Assembly: GCA_018064935.1 (NCBI GenBank)
Contig: JAGHUF010000047.1
Location: 1 to 64,000, forward strand
Source: Candidatus Merdinaster equi
GTDB taxonomy: Bacteria; Bacillota; Clostridia; Lachnospirales; Lachnospiraceae
Direction of reading: 5' to 3'
DNA length: 64,000 nucleotides
The translations under genes were made by a program, and so were the position numbers. This document shows positions 8,867 through 17,625 of the stretch, one piece after another. Numbering within the stretch: the stretch's first letter is position 1; the number at the start of each line of letters is the position of its first letter. The notes under the pieces were generated by a model. The model did not search any database. It worked only from the letters and a program-made list of their open reading frames with translations, and was not told the DNA's origin.

Positions 8867-9391
8867 ATGGCGGAGAGTATTAGCGTTCTCATATCAGAGG
8901 ATGATGTTGATAAGAGAATTAAAGAGATAGGAGCACAGATTAGTAAGGATTACGAGGGTAAGGATGTTCATCTCATATGTGTTTTGAAGGGTGGAAGCTT
9001 TTTTTTGTGCGAGCTGGCAAAAAGAATAACAGTCCCTGTTTCACTTGATTTCATGTCTTGCTCAAGCTATGGAGCGGATACAAAAAGCAGTGGAATAGTG
9101 AAGATTGTTAAGGATCTGGATGACCCTATCAAGAATAAGCATGTTATTGTTGTTGAAGATATAGTTGATTCCGGAAGGACACTCAGCTATTTGCTTGATA
9201 TGCTCGGAAAGAGAGAGCCGGCATCCATTAAACTGTGTACTCTTCTCGACAAGCCTGATAGAAGAGTTGTTCCGGTAAATGTTGATTATACATGCTTCAA
9301 GGTTCCGGACGAATTTGTTGTTGGTTACGGACTTGATTATGATCAGAAGTACAGAAATCTTCCATATATAGGTGTTGTACATCTGAATTAA
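8867..9391 (+). CDS. hpt: Hypoxanthine phosphoribosyltransferase
   Basis: 174 residues, the standard length. It transfers phosphoribose from PRPP to hypoxanthine or guanine in purine salvage. The PRPP-binding signature VIVVEDIVDSGRTL (about residues 94-107), the early VLKGGSFF loop and the C-terminal FVVGYGLDY purine-pocket segment are all present. Its GGAGGAG ribosome site overlaps the end of tilS, and ftsH follows 47 bases on, giving the conserved tilS-hpt-ftsH order. Confidence 0.96.
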   Translation: MAESISVLISEDDVDKRIKEIGAQISKDYEGKDVHLICVLKGGSFFLCELAKRITVPVSLDFMSCSSYGADTKSSGIVKIVKDLDDPIKNKHVIVVEDIVDSGRTLSYLLDMLGKREPASIKLCTLLDKPDRRVVPVNVDYTCFKVPDEFVVGYGLDYDQKYRNLPYIGVVHLN

Positions 9392-9438
9392 ATTAGAAAG
9401 ATTAGTTATATTAGTTATAGTTACAAAGGAGAGAATAG

Positions 9439-11244
9439 ATGCAGGGAAAAAGAGGAAGTATTCTTCCATTTCTTACAGTCATGATTCTGCTTGTTGCAGC
9501 CATATGGCTCAGTATGTCGCACACAGAACCAAATACCTACACCTACAATAATCTGGTAAGCGCGATAAAAGAGGGAAATGTTTCCAGTGTCAGCATTAAC
9601 CAGAATCAGCAGGTTCCTACTGGATCCGTTAAGGTAAATCTGAATGATGGATCAACTAAAACGCTGTATGTAACAGATGTTAAGGTTGCAGAGCAGCTCC
9701 TTAGGGATAATAATCTCAATCCTATTATTGAGGATGTTCCGCAGGAGAGCTGGTTCCTGAACTATGTTCTGCCCTTGCTCATTGGGCTCGTAGTTATTGT
9801 ATTCATGTTCGTTATGATGAACGGACAGAGCGGAGCTTCTAATTCAGCTAGTTCCAAGATGATGAACTTTGGAAAAAGCCGCGCAAAGATGGTAACAGAT
9901 ACGGAGAAGAAGCTGGATGATGTTGCGGGATTAAAAGAAGAAAAAGAAGATCTCGAAGAGATTATAGATTTCCTTAGATATCCTGAAAAATACATTAAAG
10001 TTGGTGCACGAATTCCGAAGGGAGTGCTCCTTGAGGGACCTCCCGGAACCGGTAAGACCCTCCTTGCCAAGGCGGTAGCTGGTGAAGCAGGAGTGCCTTT
10101 TTTCTCTATTTCAGGTTCTGATTTCGTCGAGATGTTTGTCGGTGTCGGTGCATCAAGAGTGAGAGACCTCTTTGCAGATGCGAAGAAGAATGTGCCTTGT
10201 ATCGTATTTATTGATGAGATTGATGCTGTTGCTAGACGTCGTGGTACAGGTATGGGCGGCGGACATGATGAGAGAGAGCAGACACTTAACCAGCTCCTTG
10301 TTGAGATGGATGGTTTTGGAGTTAATGCGGGCATTATCGTGATGGCGGCTACAAACAGAGTTGATATTCTGGATCCTGCTATTTTGCGTCCGGGAAGATT
10401 TGACAGAAAAATAGCTGTGGGAAGACCTGATGTTGGTGGAAGAGAGGATATCCTTAAGATTCATGCCAGCAACAAGCCTCTCGCAGAAGATGTTGATCTG
10501 ACACGTGTTGCAAAGACGACAGCTGGATTCACAGGTGCAGACCTTGAGAATCTTATGAACGAGGCAGCTATTCAGGCAGCAAAGGCCGACAGAGCCTTCA
10601 TCGTTCAGGAGGATATACAGAAGTCGTTTATCAAGGTTGGAATCGGTGCAGAGAAGAAGAGCCGAGTTGTATCTGAAAAAGAGAAGAAAATCACAGCATA
10701 TCATGAGGCTGGACATGCGATATTGTTCCACCTTCTTCCTGATGTAGGGCCTGTTCATACAGTATCTATCATTCCAACAGGTATTGGGGCAGCAGGATAT
10801 ACAATGCCTCTTCCTGAAAAAGATGAAATGTTTATAACAAGAGGAAGAATGCTTCAGGACATCATGGTTAGCCTTGGTGGTCGAATCGCGGAGCAGCTCA
10901 TATTTGACGATTATACAACCGGTGCGTCAAGCGATATTAAGAAGGCGACAAAAGAAGCCAGAAATATGGTTGTTAAATACGGTATGTCGGATAAAATCGG
11001 TGTTGTCTGCTACGATGACGAAGACGATGAGGTGTTTATCGGACGAGATCTTGCTCATGCCAAGAATCATTCAGAAAGAATTTCTGGTGAAATCGATGAA
11101 GAAGTTAAGAAGATTGTCGATGAATGCTATGATAAAGCAAAGAAGATTCTTACCGACAATATGGCTGTTTTACACAGCTGTGCAGAGCTGTTACTTGAGA
11201 AAGAAAGAATCACGAGAGAGGAATTCGAGGCACTATTTGTGTAA
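9439..11244 (+). CDS. ftsH: ATP-dependent membrane zinc metalloprotease FtsH
   Basis: 601 residues. A hexameric membrane protease that extracts and degrades membrane and regulatory proteins. The N-terminal helix (about 7-25) and second helix (about 106-127) bracket a small extracytoplasmic domain. The AAA module has Walker A GPPGTGKT (200-207), Walker B VFIDEID and the second region of homology ending RPGRFDR. The protease domain has HEAGH, and the later metal-ligand region contains DDYTTGASSDI. A clear AAAGGAGAG ribosome site precedes the ATG. A UUCG-loop terminator lies about 150 bases downstream. Confidence 0.97.
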   Translation: MQGKRGSILPFLTVMILLVAAIWLSMSHTEPNTYTYNNLVSAIKEGNVSSVSINQNQQVPTGSVKVNLNDGSTKTLYVTDVKVAEQLLRDNNLNPIIEDVPQESWFLNYVLPLLIGLVVIVFMFVMMNGQSGASNSASSKMMNFGKSRAKMVTDTEKKLDDVAGLKEEKEDLEEIIDFLRYPEKYIKVGARIPKGVLLEGPPGTGKTLLAKAVAGEAGVPFFSISGSDFVEMFVGVGASRVRDLFADAKKNVPCIVFIDEIDAVARRRGTGMGGGHDEREQTLNQLLVEMDGFGVNAGIIVMAATNRVDILDPAILRPGRFDRKIAVGRPDVGGREDILKIHASNKPLAEDVDLTRVAKTTAGFTGADLENLMNEAAIQAAKADRAFIVQEDIQKSFIKVGIGAEKKSRVVSEKEKKITAYHEAGHAILFHLLPDVGPVHTVSIIPTGIGAAGYTMPLPEKDEMFITRGRMLQDIMVSLGGRIAEQLIFDDYTTGASSDIKKATKEARNMVVKYGMSDKIGVVCYDDEDDEVFIGRDLAHAKNHSERISGEIDEEVKKIVDECYDKAKKILTDNMAVLHSCAELLLEKERITREEFEALFV

Positions 11245-11390
11245 AATGCACAAAAACACAATGCTTCTTTTGTAAAGTTTGTGAAACTCGTGAATAGACA
11301 AAGAAGAGGGGGTTTGCTAATATACACTTGTAACCCCCCAATACATTATTTTTTGCTATACCCCATAAGTAAGAAATACCTTCTCTAAGG

Positions 11391-11424
11391 GAAACGGTCG
11401 CTTCGGCGGCCGTTTTTCTTTTTG
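11391..11424 (+). terminator. Terminator with UUCG loop downstream of ftsH
   Basis: A 10-bp stem AAACGGTCGC/GCGGCCGTTT (one T-G pair) closed by a TTCG tetraloop is followed by TTCTTTTT. It lies about 150 bases after ftsH with no gene between them, so it probably ends the ftsH transcript. Confidence 0.85.
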
Positions 11425-11438
11425 TTCACACGAGCCCG
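11425..11438 (+). repeat. 14-base motif TTCACACGAGCCCG, copy 1
   Basis: This 14-mer directly follows the T tract of the ftsH terminator. An identical copy directly follows the FMN-riboswitch terminator at 50234-50247. The position after a terminator in both places is the only evidence for a shared origin. Confidence 0.6.
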
Positions 11439-11448
11439 CAATTCGCTG

Positions 11449-11491
11449 GGAAAAAGAAAACCGAGCTGATGCCAATGCATAAGCTCGGTTT
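11449..11491 (-). terminator. Terminator of the small zinc-ribbon gene
   Basis: AAACCGAGCT (11458-11467) pairs with AGCTCGGTTT (11482-11491). On the minus strand a TTTTCTTTTTCCC tail follows, 30 bases past the stop of the minus-strand gene. Stem and loop closely resemble the terminator at 51562-51614, next to the other zinc-ribbon gene. Confidence 0.8.
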
Positions 11492-11521
11492 GTCTATAGT
11501 CTTGAAAATATTCGAGATGAA

Positions 11522-11920
11522 TTATGCCATTGGCATGTCTTCTTTGTTTGCTGGCTCAACAACGATTGTATTGGTCCAGAAACCTGGCTTAATACGAGCC
11601 TTTGCATATGCAACTGTTCCTGCAGGAAGGTTGATCTGAAGGTCGTTACATCTACGTGTCATACCGCATGTTACGTGAAGATTGTGTGAACCTGCTGAAA
11701 CAGGAATGAATACGCTTTCTTTATTTGCAAGGTGTCCCATTGGCTGTCCGTCAAGGTAGATACCATATCCTACAGCGATACCGATGGGAGAACCCATTCT
11801 GTATAACTGGATTGCTGCTTCACCTGATGCAGAAAGCATGTTCTGACATTTGCAACATGGTGCATCCTGAAAGATATCCTGAACTGTTTGACATGTAGGG
11901 CATTTTACACGAATTTTCAT
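11522..11920 (-). CDS. Small zinc-ribbon protein with C-terminal beta domain
   Basis: 132 residues, not recognised as a named family. The N-terminus has two Cys pairs (CPTC and CCKC) forming a zinc ribbon in the first 30 residues. The remaining part is beta-rich (YGIYLDGQPMGHL, then VPVSAGSHNLHV-like strands) and resembles PEGA or DUF2846-type domains, which present a short loop after a Y-x-D-G turn. No membrane helix is visible, so it is probably cytosolic. It is a single gene with its own terminator, divergent from the GH13 gene. A ribosome site AAGGAG precedes the ATG on the minus strand. Confidence 0.7.
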   Translation of the reverse strand: MKIRVKCPTCQTVQDIFQDAPCCKCQNMLSASGEAAIQLYRMGSPIGIAVGYGIYLDGQPMGHLANKESVFIPVSAGSHNLHVTCGMTRRCNDLQINLPAGTVAYAKARIKPGFWTNTIVVEPANKEDMPMA

Positions 11921-12102
11921 TTTTTTCTCCTTAAGATTAGATATAAATTGCTGCCAGAAAAAAGAACTAGTCAGCAGAGATAATTAAATAATTATTTCCG
12001 AGTAGTAGTTTACCATATGATGATATATATGCGATAGAGCTTTTTCCAGTTTCCTTGAATAAAGTGCGTAAAAGACATATAATATCGGTTGGAGAGAGAC
12101 AT

Positions 12103-14235
12103 ATGGACAACAGATATACTTTTAGTGCTGAAGGTCAGCAGTTATACATTACCAAGATGCGCCCACTTCTTAGAAAGGGAGCGCTTTTTTCAGATACGAC
12201 AGCGGATTATGTAACACCTTGTCAGCCGAGGAGCTATGACATCCTGAAGATTCGTTTTAGAGCTGCGGTTGACAATATCGATCGAGTTTCGCTTGTAGTT
12301 CGTGGAATGAAATACCAGATGTATAAATACAGAACCGAGGGTGATTTCGATTACTATGAGACGGACTACCAGCTTGAGAATGAGAAGCTGACTTATTATT
12401 TCGAAGTAGTTGTAGGAAAATTGGTGTGCTATTACGATACCAGAGGAACAGTGAAGAGTCCTGATCCGATGTTTGATTTTTGCATTATCCCTGGATTTAT
12501 AACTCCGGATTGGGCAAAGGGAGCCGTTGCATATCAGATTTTTGTTGATCGTTTCTGCAATGGCGATGAGAGTAACGATGTTGAAACTAACGAATACATA
12601 TACATTGGAAGGAAGTCTGAGCGAGTAACAGACTGGTATTCTAACCCAGCGGATATGGATGTTCATCGCTTCTACGGCGGAGATCTTCAGGGAGTGTTGG
12701 ACAAGCTTGATTATCTTCAGGATCTAGGAGTAGAGGTTATATACTTCAATCCTCTATTTGTGTCACCTTCTAGCCATAAATATGATATTCAGGACTATGA
12801 TTATATTGATCCTCATTTTGGAAAGATAGTTGATGAGCAGGGAGAGCTGCTTAAGGACTATGAGAACGAGAATCGACTTGCAACAAAATATATAAATCGT
12901 GTTACTAATAAGAAGAATCTGGTAGCCAGTAACGAACTGTTTGCCAAGCTTGTGGAAGAGATTCACAAGCGTGGAATGAAAGTTATCCTCGACGGTGTAT
13001 TTAATCATTGCGGTTCGTTTAATAAATGGCTCGACAGAGAGAGAATATATGAGAATGCTCCTGGCTATGAAAAGGGTGCGTATGTTGCCGGGGATAGCCC
13101 ATTTAGAAACTATTTCTCTTTTAACAGACAGGATCAGTGGCCTTACAATGGAAGCTATGACGGATGGTGGGGACACGATACACTTCCCAAGCTTAATTAC
13201 GAGGGATCACGTGAATTATACGATTATGTTTTAAGAATAGGTCGCAAGTGGGTTTCTGCACCATATAACTGTGACGGTTGGAGACTGGACGTGGCTGCTG
13301 ATCTGGGACACTCTCCAGAGGAGAATCATCAGTTTTGGAAGGACTTCAGAAAAGCTGTTAAAGATGCTAATCCTAATGCAATTATTCTTGCTGAACACTA
13401 TGGCTCACCTAAGGATTGGCTCAGTGGAAGCGAATGGGATACCGTAATGAATTACGATGCGTTCATGGAGCCTGTAACCTGGTTCCTTACCGGCATGCAG
13501 AAGCATAGTGATGATTATCGCCATGATATGCTTGGAAATGCGGACTCATTCTGTGATGCTATGAAGTACCACATGATAGACTTCACGATGCCATCGCTAT
13601 ACACAGCAATGAATGAGCTGTCTAACCACGATCATTCAAGATTCCTTACGCGTACAAACCACAAGGTTGGCCGTATGAATAATATGGGATATGAAGCAGC
13701 ATCCCAGGGAATAAGTAAGCCCGTTATGCGTGAGGCGGTAATCATGCAGATGACATGGGTCGGAATGCCAACAATATATTATGGAGACGAGGCCGGCTTG
13801 TGTGGATTTACTGATCCTGATAACAGAAGACCATATCCATGGGGACGAGAGGATAAGGAACTTATTGCCTTCCATAAAGATATGATTAGAATACATAAGG
13901 AGAATAAGGAACTGAAAACTGGTTCTCTTAAGATTCTTATGAAGGATTACAATGTGCTGGCTTACATGCGCTTCAATATGGAAGAGCAGATTTTGGTTGT
14001 AGTGAATAATAATGATCATACATATGCACGTGAGATCTCTGTTTGGGAGGGTGGTGTTCCGAAGGAATGCAGCATGGAGACGCTTATCTTCACAAACGCA
14101 GACGGTTACAATACGGCTGATATGACGTATACAGTTTCCAGTGGAAAGGTATTTATCAACCTCTCGCCATTTTCAGCAATTGTTCTTAAACATAGAAGAC
14201 CCACCAAGAGTAAGAACTTTCTGATGCAGGATTGA
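12103..14235 (+). CDS. GH13 alpha-amylase family enzyme, cyclomaltodextrinase/neopullulanase-like
   Basis: 710 residues from ATG 12103, chosen because GGAGAG lies 6-7 bases upstream; the track's TTG at 12055 has none. There is no signal peptide, so it acts on imported maltodextrins in the cytoplasm. An N-terminal beta domain (about 1-140) precedes the barrel. GH13 landmarks are FVDRFCNGD, DGVFNHCG (conserved region I), GWRLDVAADL with the nucleophile Asp (II), ILAEHYG with the acid/base Glu (III) and NHDHSR (IV). The N-domain plus region order suits the GH13_20 group that hydrolyses cyclodextrins, pullulan and maltodextrins; exact specificity cannot be read. No sugar transporter is adjacent. 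Confidence 0.88.
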   Translation: MDNRYTFSAEGQQLYITKMRPLLRKGALFSDTTADYVTPCQPRSYDILKIRFRAAVDNIDRVSLVVRGMKYQMYKYRTEGDFDYYETDYQLENEKLTYYFEVVVGKLVCYYDTRGTVKSPDPMFDFCIIPGFITPDWAKGAVAYQIFVDRFCNGDESNDVETNEYIYIGRKSERVTDWYSNPADMDVHRFYGGDLQGVLDKLDYLQDLGVEVIYFNPLFVSPSSHKYDIQDYDYIDPHFGKIVDEQGELLKDYENENRLATKYINRVTNKKNLVASNELFAKLVEEIHKRGMKVILDGVFNHCGSFNKWLDRERIYENAPGYEKGAYVAGDSPFRNYFSFNRQDQWPYNGSYDGWWGHDTLPKLNYEGSRELYDYVLRIGRKWVSAPYNCDGWRLDVAADLGHSPEENHQFWKDFRKAVKDANPNAIILAEHYGSPKDWLSGSEWDTVMNYDAFMEPVTWFLTGMQKHSDDYRHDMLGNADSFCDAMKYHMIDFTMPSLYTAMNELSNHDHSRFLTRTNHKVGRMNNMGYEAASQGISKPVMREAVIMQMTWVGMPTIYYGDEAGLCGFTDPDNRRPYPWGREDKELIAFHKDMIRIHKENKELKTGSLKILMKDYNVLAYMRFNMEEQILVVVNNNDHTYAREISVWEGGVPKECSMETLIFTNADGYNTADMTYTVSSGKVFINLSPFSAIVLKHRRPTKSKNFLMQD

Positions 14236-14303
14236 TGCGAAAAATAACGCTGATGCGCCTTTTTACAACAAGTTGCTCAGAAATGAGATAAATGTGAAAC
14301 AAA

Positions 14304-14981
14304 ATGCAGATCAAATTTAGTAACGAAGAAGAGAATATAAAAAGTGGAGTGTGCTACATAATTGGAGGCGGCAAGATTATTAGTGGCGGCTGGCTCTATG
14401 GACAGGTTAAGCCAGGGCCAGATGACTATGTCATCGCAGCTGATAAGGGCTATGCGACCTGTACCGAATGTGGCATTCCGATAAATCTGGTTCTCGGTGA
14501 CTTTGATTCGCTAGGGTATGTACCCGTTCATCCTAATCTCATTCGCCTTGCGACGGAAAAAGACGATACAGATATGCTGTATGCAATTAAAAAGGGACTG
14601 GAGCTCGGGTACAGAATGTTCCAGATTTATGGTGGAACAGGAGGAAGACCTGATCACACTTTGGCTAATTATCAGTGCCTGTCATATCTTGCTTCCAATG
14701 GGGCTTGTGGAATTCTGTGCAGCCCTGGTGTGAGAACTACAGTAATCAAAAATGATACAATTAAACTTCCAGCATATGATAGGGGCCTTGTGTCGGTCTT
14801 CTGCATGGGAGAAAAAGCGGAGAATGTTGTCATAGAGGGGCTTAAGTATTCAATGAATCATGCAACTATGACAAATGACTGTCCAATTGGAGTGAGTAAC
14901 GAATTCATTGGAAAGCCGTCAACTATTTCGGTTGAAAATGGCGCATTGCTAATTATGTGGGAGCTGGTTGTGAATGCCTGA
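14304..14981 (+). CDS. thiN: Thiamine pyrophosphokinase
   Basis: 225 residues. It transfers pyrophosphate from ATP to thiamine, giving the cofactor TPP. Family motifs are VIAADKGY, LGDFDSLG, KDDTDMLYAI and YGGTGGRPDHTLAN, which build the substrate site, followed by a C-terminal thiamine-binding beta domain. The ribosome site for ATG 14304 is weak, and homologues usually begin close to the CYIIGGG strand, so a GTG about 45 bases further on is a possible alternative start. It stands apart from rsgA and rpe, with which it is often clustered in Firmicutes. Confidence 0.9.
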   Translation: MQIKFSNEEENIKSGVCYIIGGGKIISGGWLYGQVKPGPDDYVIAADKGYATCTECGIPINLVLGDFDSLGYVPVHPNLIRLATEKDDTDMLYAIKKGLELGYRMFQIYGGTGGRPDHTLANYQCLSYLASNGACGILCSPGVRTTVIKNDTIKLPAYDRGLVSVFCMGEKAENVVIEGLKYSMNHATMTNDCPIGVSNEFIGKPSTISVENGALLIMWELVVNA

Positions 14982-15037
14982 TATACTCAATAAAAAATTG
15001 AGAAACTAAAAAACAGAAAAACAGTAAGAAAAAAGTG

Positions 15038-15066
15038 TTGACAATATATAACGCTTTCTGTAAAAT
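15038..15066 (+). promoter_or_regulatory. Sigma-A promoter of tRNA-Gly
   Basis: TTGACA (15038-15043), a 17-base spacer and TAAAAT (15061-15066) lie about 30 bases before the tRNA. A small hairpin TCGTCA/TGACGA (15076-15093) fills the short leader just before the mature 5' end. Confidence 0.85.
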
Positions 15067-15097
15067 ATGTTTTGTTCGTCAGATAAATGACGAGTAC

Positions 15098-15168
15098 GCA
15101 GGTGTAGTTCAATGGTAGAACACCAGCCTTCCAAGCTGGATACGTGGGTTCGATTCCCATCACCTGCT
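15098..15168 (+). tRNA. tRNA-Gly, anticodon TCC
   Basis: A full cloverleaf can be drawn: acceptor GCAGGTG (15098-15104) with CACCTGC (15161-15167), D arm GTTC/GAAC, anticodon stem CCAGC/GCTGG around loop CTTCCAA (anticodon TCC), and T arm with TTCGATT. The discriminator is T and the CCA end is not encoded. It has its own promoter and terminator. Confidence 0.97.
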
Positions 15169-15179
15169 TTTTTTATTTG

Positions 15180-15218
15180 GTGCGCAAAGCTTTAGATTAA
15201 GGCCTTGCGCACTTTTTT
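15180..15218 (+). terminator. Terminator of tRNA-Gly
   Basis: GTGCGCAA (15180-15187) pairs with TTGCGCAC (15205-15212), followed by TTTTTT. Confidence 0.88.
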
Positions 15219-15374
15219 GCTTTCAAAACTAATGACATGTATAGAATAGCTTTCCCGTATTTTTCTTTTGTCTCATTGCCTGGCATATCATTGTAGAGCT
15301 TCTTAAATATTGTTATATTTTTTATACCCATTATTATTGAATATATATTAAAATAGTTTACAGGGAAGAAAATA

Positions 15375-15587
15375 GATGATTATAATCCGCCCCATTTTCA
15401 TGCAGAATATGGTGATGACAAGGCCTTGGTAGATATAAATAATGTTAGAGTATTGCAGGGAAAATTGCCATCAAAACAACTTAAGTTAGTACTGGCATGG
15501 ACGGTCATTCATCAAGATGAATTGTTAAGTGATTGGAAGCTGGCAATGGATTTAGAGGAGTTAATTAAAATAAGTCCATTACAGTAA
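15375..15587 (+). pseudogene. 5'-truncated DUF4160 gene
   Basis: The reading frame DDYNPPHFHAEYGDDKALVD is the hallmark of DUF4160, and the frame stays open for 70 codons to TAA at 15585. The usual N-terminal strand (of the MPTIxxFxGIxIxMY type) is missing. Reading upstream in frame gives FTGKKI and then a TAG at 15354-15356, with no ATG, GTG or TTG in between. The gene is therefore probably a remnant, unless it uses a rare start. The surrounding DNA (15220-15375) is AT-rich and otherwise empty. The DUF2442 partner follows at 15605 and looks intact. Confidence 0.7.
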
Positions 15588-15604
15588 TAGGAGGAATACG
15601 ATAT

Positions 15605-15877
15605 ATGATTCCACAAATTGTTCAAGTTGTTCCAATTGAAGATTACAGAGTATATGTGTATTTTGAAGATGGAAAAATAGTCTTATATGATGTGAAGAAT
15701 TTGCTAAATAAAGGAATTTTTAAGATTCTGAATGATAAAGATTTCTTTATGAATAAGTGTATGATTTTGAATGATACGCTAGCTTGGGATGTTAGCGGCA
15801 ACCGTGACGAAACAAACTGCATTGATATTGCACCTGATACATTATATTCACTTCAGGCTGTTGCAGATATGGCTTAG
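15605..15877 (+). CDS. DUF2442 domain protein
   Basis: 90 residues, a complete small DUF2442 domain (VYVYFEDGKIVLYDVKNL, then LAWDVSGNRDETNCIDIAPDTLY). Genes of this family often sit next to DUF4160 genes, and the pair has been suggested to behave like a toxin-antitoxin module; the biochemical function is unknown. A strong TAGGAGG ribosome site overlaps the end of the DUF4160 remnant, showing the two were once one operon. If DUF4160 is dead, this is an orphan partner. Confidence 0.8.
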   Translation: MIPQIVQVVPIEDYRVYVYFEDGKIVLYDVKNLLNKGIFKILNDKDFFMNKCMILNDTLAWDVSGNRDETNCIDIAPDTLYSLQAVADMA

Positions 15878-16053
15878 CAGAGATAAGTAGGGGGGTAGAT
15901 ATATCCCTATAATTAACGCCATAAACAATCGACATGGAACAAATCAATTCTAATGGGGATTGTCTTCTTGTTTGTATAGCTGATGTCTCTTGGAAATAAT
16001 CAAAATTAAAGAGAAATAGTTTGGTAGTTTAAGTGCATAATTTGGGGAGTATA

Positions 16054-17577
16054 ATGAATAATATTTTTTATTCCATATATGTATGTGAATATAAAGAGGG
16101 AACTGAATATAAGGACATCGAGAGTATAATAGAGAAAACAGGGGCTACTAATAATGCCTATGTCAAGGATCTGTCGGATGCAAGTCCTGAAGAGAGAATA
16201 CATAAATTAAATGCGATTATTTCGGCAGAGAAAATCAGAAGCTATACTCCGAGTGAGGCTGATTTTTATCTTGTGTTTATTAGAACAAGTATAAAGGGCA
16301 GCTATTTTGTTATGCTGTCTGTTACAAGTAAACTTGAGCAATCAACCGCTTTTAAAAGACTATACAACATAGTATTTGCATTCCGTGAAAAGGCAGTATT
16401 TTCTCTCTATGCCGGAAAGAACTCGCTGGGAACAGACAAGGAATACTGGACGAATGTTATCTCCAAAAACAGTGCAATAGGTGAGAAAGAGATACTCAGA
16501 AGCAGTGACGTTGTCATGGAACGTTTTCCGATGGATGAAGAGCTCCAGAATCTGCTCAGCGAAGCGATTGAGACACGTAGGAAAAGTGTAAAAACTATTA
16601 TTCTGAGTGAGCTAGGAAGATTAATATGTCTAGGAGCAAAAGAGGACAGAATTGTAATATATGACGTCCACGATGGTGGCAAGCTCTCTCTTGCACCAGT
16701 ATTCATTGACAGATATCTTGATCGTGAAGCGGGGTACGAATCTGTTAAGAAACAGCTCGTCGGAATAGAGCATCATGACATGTGCACGGATGAGCAGCTG
16801 AGGTTGATTGGAAGGGAGAAGCTGAGTAATACCCCTGCGGTGACTTCATTGTTCATTACAGATAATAAATATGACTATTTCCTATCGTCGATGGAAAAGG
16901 ATGTGGTATATCATCTTGGAGCAATTATGCAGAATGATATTCCTTTTCATGTGCTATTCAGTTTGTGTAAGGGTGATATATCCATTACGTATGTCTATGA
17001 TGAGAAGCTACTTAGAAAACTGAGTCTTGAAGAGATACATAAAAATCTGTGTAAAATGCTTAAGAATAATCTTCTTGGCGCTGAGGAGACGGATGTTCCA
17101 GTTATCAGTGATCAGACAGAAGATGTTAATAAGCAGAGGGCTGAGAGCGTCAAGTATTCAGTGCTCAGACGAATTAGGATGTTTTCCAGCTATGCTGATG
17201 ATGAAGTGCGGCAGCTTGCAAGGTCATTTGAGGTATTATATAAGAGAGAAGAGCAGACCGTATACAATGTTGGAACAAGCGTAGATACGCTGTGCATTCC
17301 AGTTTCAGGCAAGCTGGAAGTGTTTGGTCTGAATAAATCTGAACAGCGTCCACTGTATCTGATAAAACAGGGGGATGTCTTTGGAATAGAAGGTCTCTTC
17401 GAGGATACTCAAAGCTCGGTTGGGTACAAAGTAATTTCTTCCGATTCGGTAATACTTACGATCGATATAGATACTTTTAAGCAGGAAGCCAGAATACATC
17501 CAGAGATATATGCATACCTGCTTGAAATTCAAAGTGAGCGATTGAATAAATTTGAGAGATTGTGGATGACGATATAA
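16054..17577 (+). CDS. Protein with C-terminal cyclic-nucleotide-binding-like domain
   Basis: 507 residues from ATG 16054, preceded by GGGGAG; the track's GTG at 16033 has no site. The N-terminal 370 residues match no family I know. The last 130 or so form a cNMP-binding-type beta barrel (VPVSGKLEVFG-like strand, IKQGDVFGIEGLFED, then SSDSVILTIDIDTF), ending in a helix without a DNA-binding domain. The ligand-contact motif of true cAMP sites is not clear, so ligand binding is uncertain. It precedes the GGDEF-EAL gene by 48 bases and probably belongs to the same signalling group. Confidence 0.65.
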   Translation: MNNIFYSIYVCEYKEGTEYKDIESIIEKTGATNNAYVKDLSDASPEERIHKLNAIISAEKIRSYTPSEADFYLVFIRTSIKGSYFVMLSVTSKLEQSTAFKRLYNIVFAFREKAVFSLYAGKNSLGTDKEYWTNVISKNSAIGEKEILRSSDVVMERFPMDEELQNLLSEAIETRRKSVKTIILSELGRLICLGAKEDRIVIYDVHDGGKLSLAPVFIDRYLDREAGYESVKKQLVGIEHHDMCTDEQLRLIGREKLSNTPAVTSLFITDNKYDYFLSSMEKDVVYHLGAIMQNDIPFHVLFSLCKGDISITYVYDEKLLRKLSLEEIHKNLCKMLKNNLLGAEETDVPVISDQTEDVNKQRAESVKYSVLRRIRMFSSYADDEVRQLARSFEVLYKREEQTVYNVGTSVDTLCIPVSGKLEVFGLNKSEQRPLYLIKQGDVFGIEGLFEDTQSSVGYKVISSDSVILTIDIDTFKQEARIHPEIYAYLLEIQSERLNKFERLWMTI

Positions 17578-17625
17578 TATAGTACAATTAATTGTTGGCA
17601 CTCAATTAATGTGGAGAGAGAATTA

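Noticed and set aside
9762-10758. Long minus-strand ORFs opposite ftsH
   Set aside because: Ser/Pro-rich or Cys/Ser-rich translations without family motifs, lying fully within the clear ftsH gene.
14234-14303. Terminator after the GH13 gene
   Set aside because: GCG and CGC segments around AAAAATAA and a T run are present, but the stem is too short to support a call.
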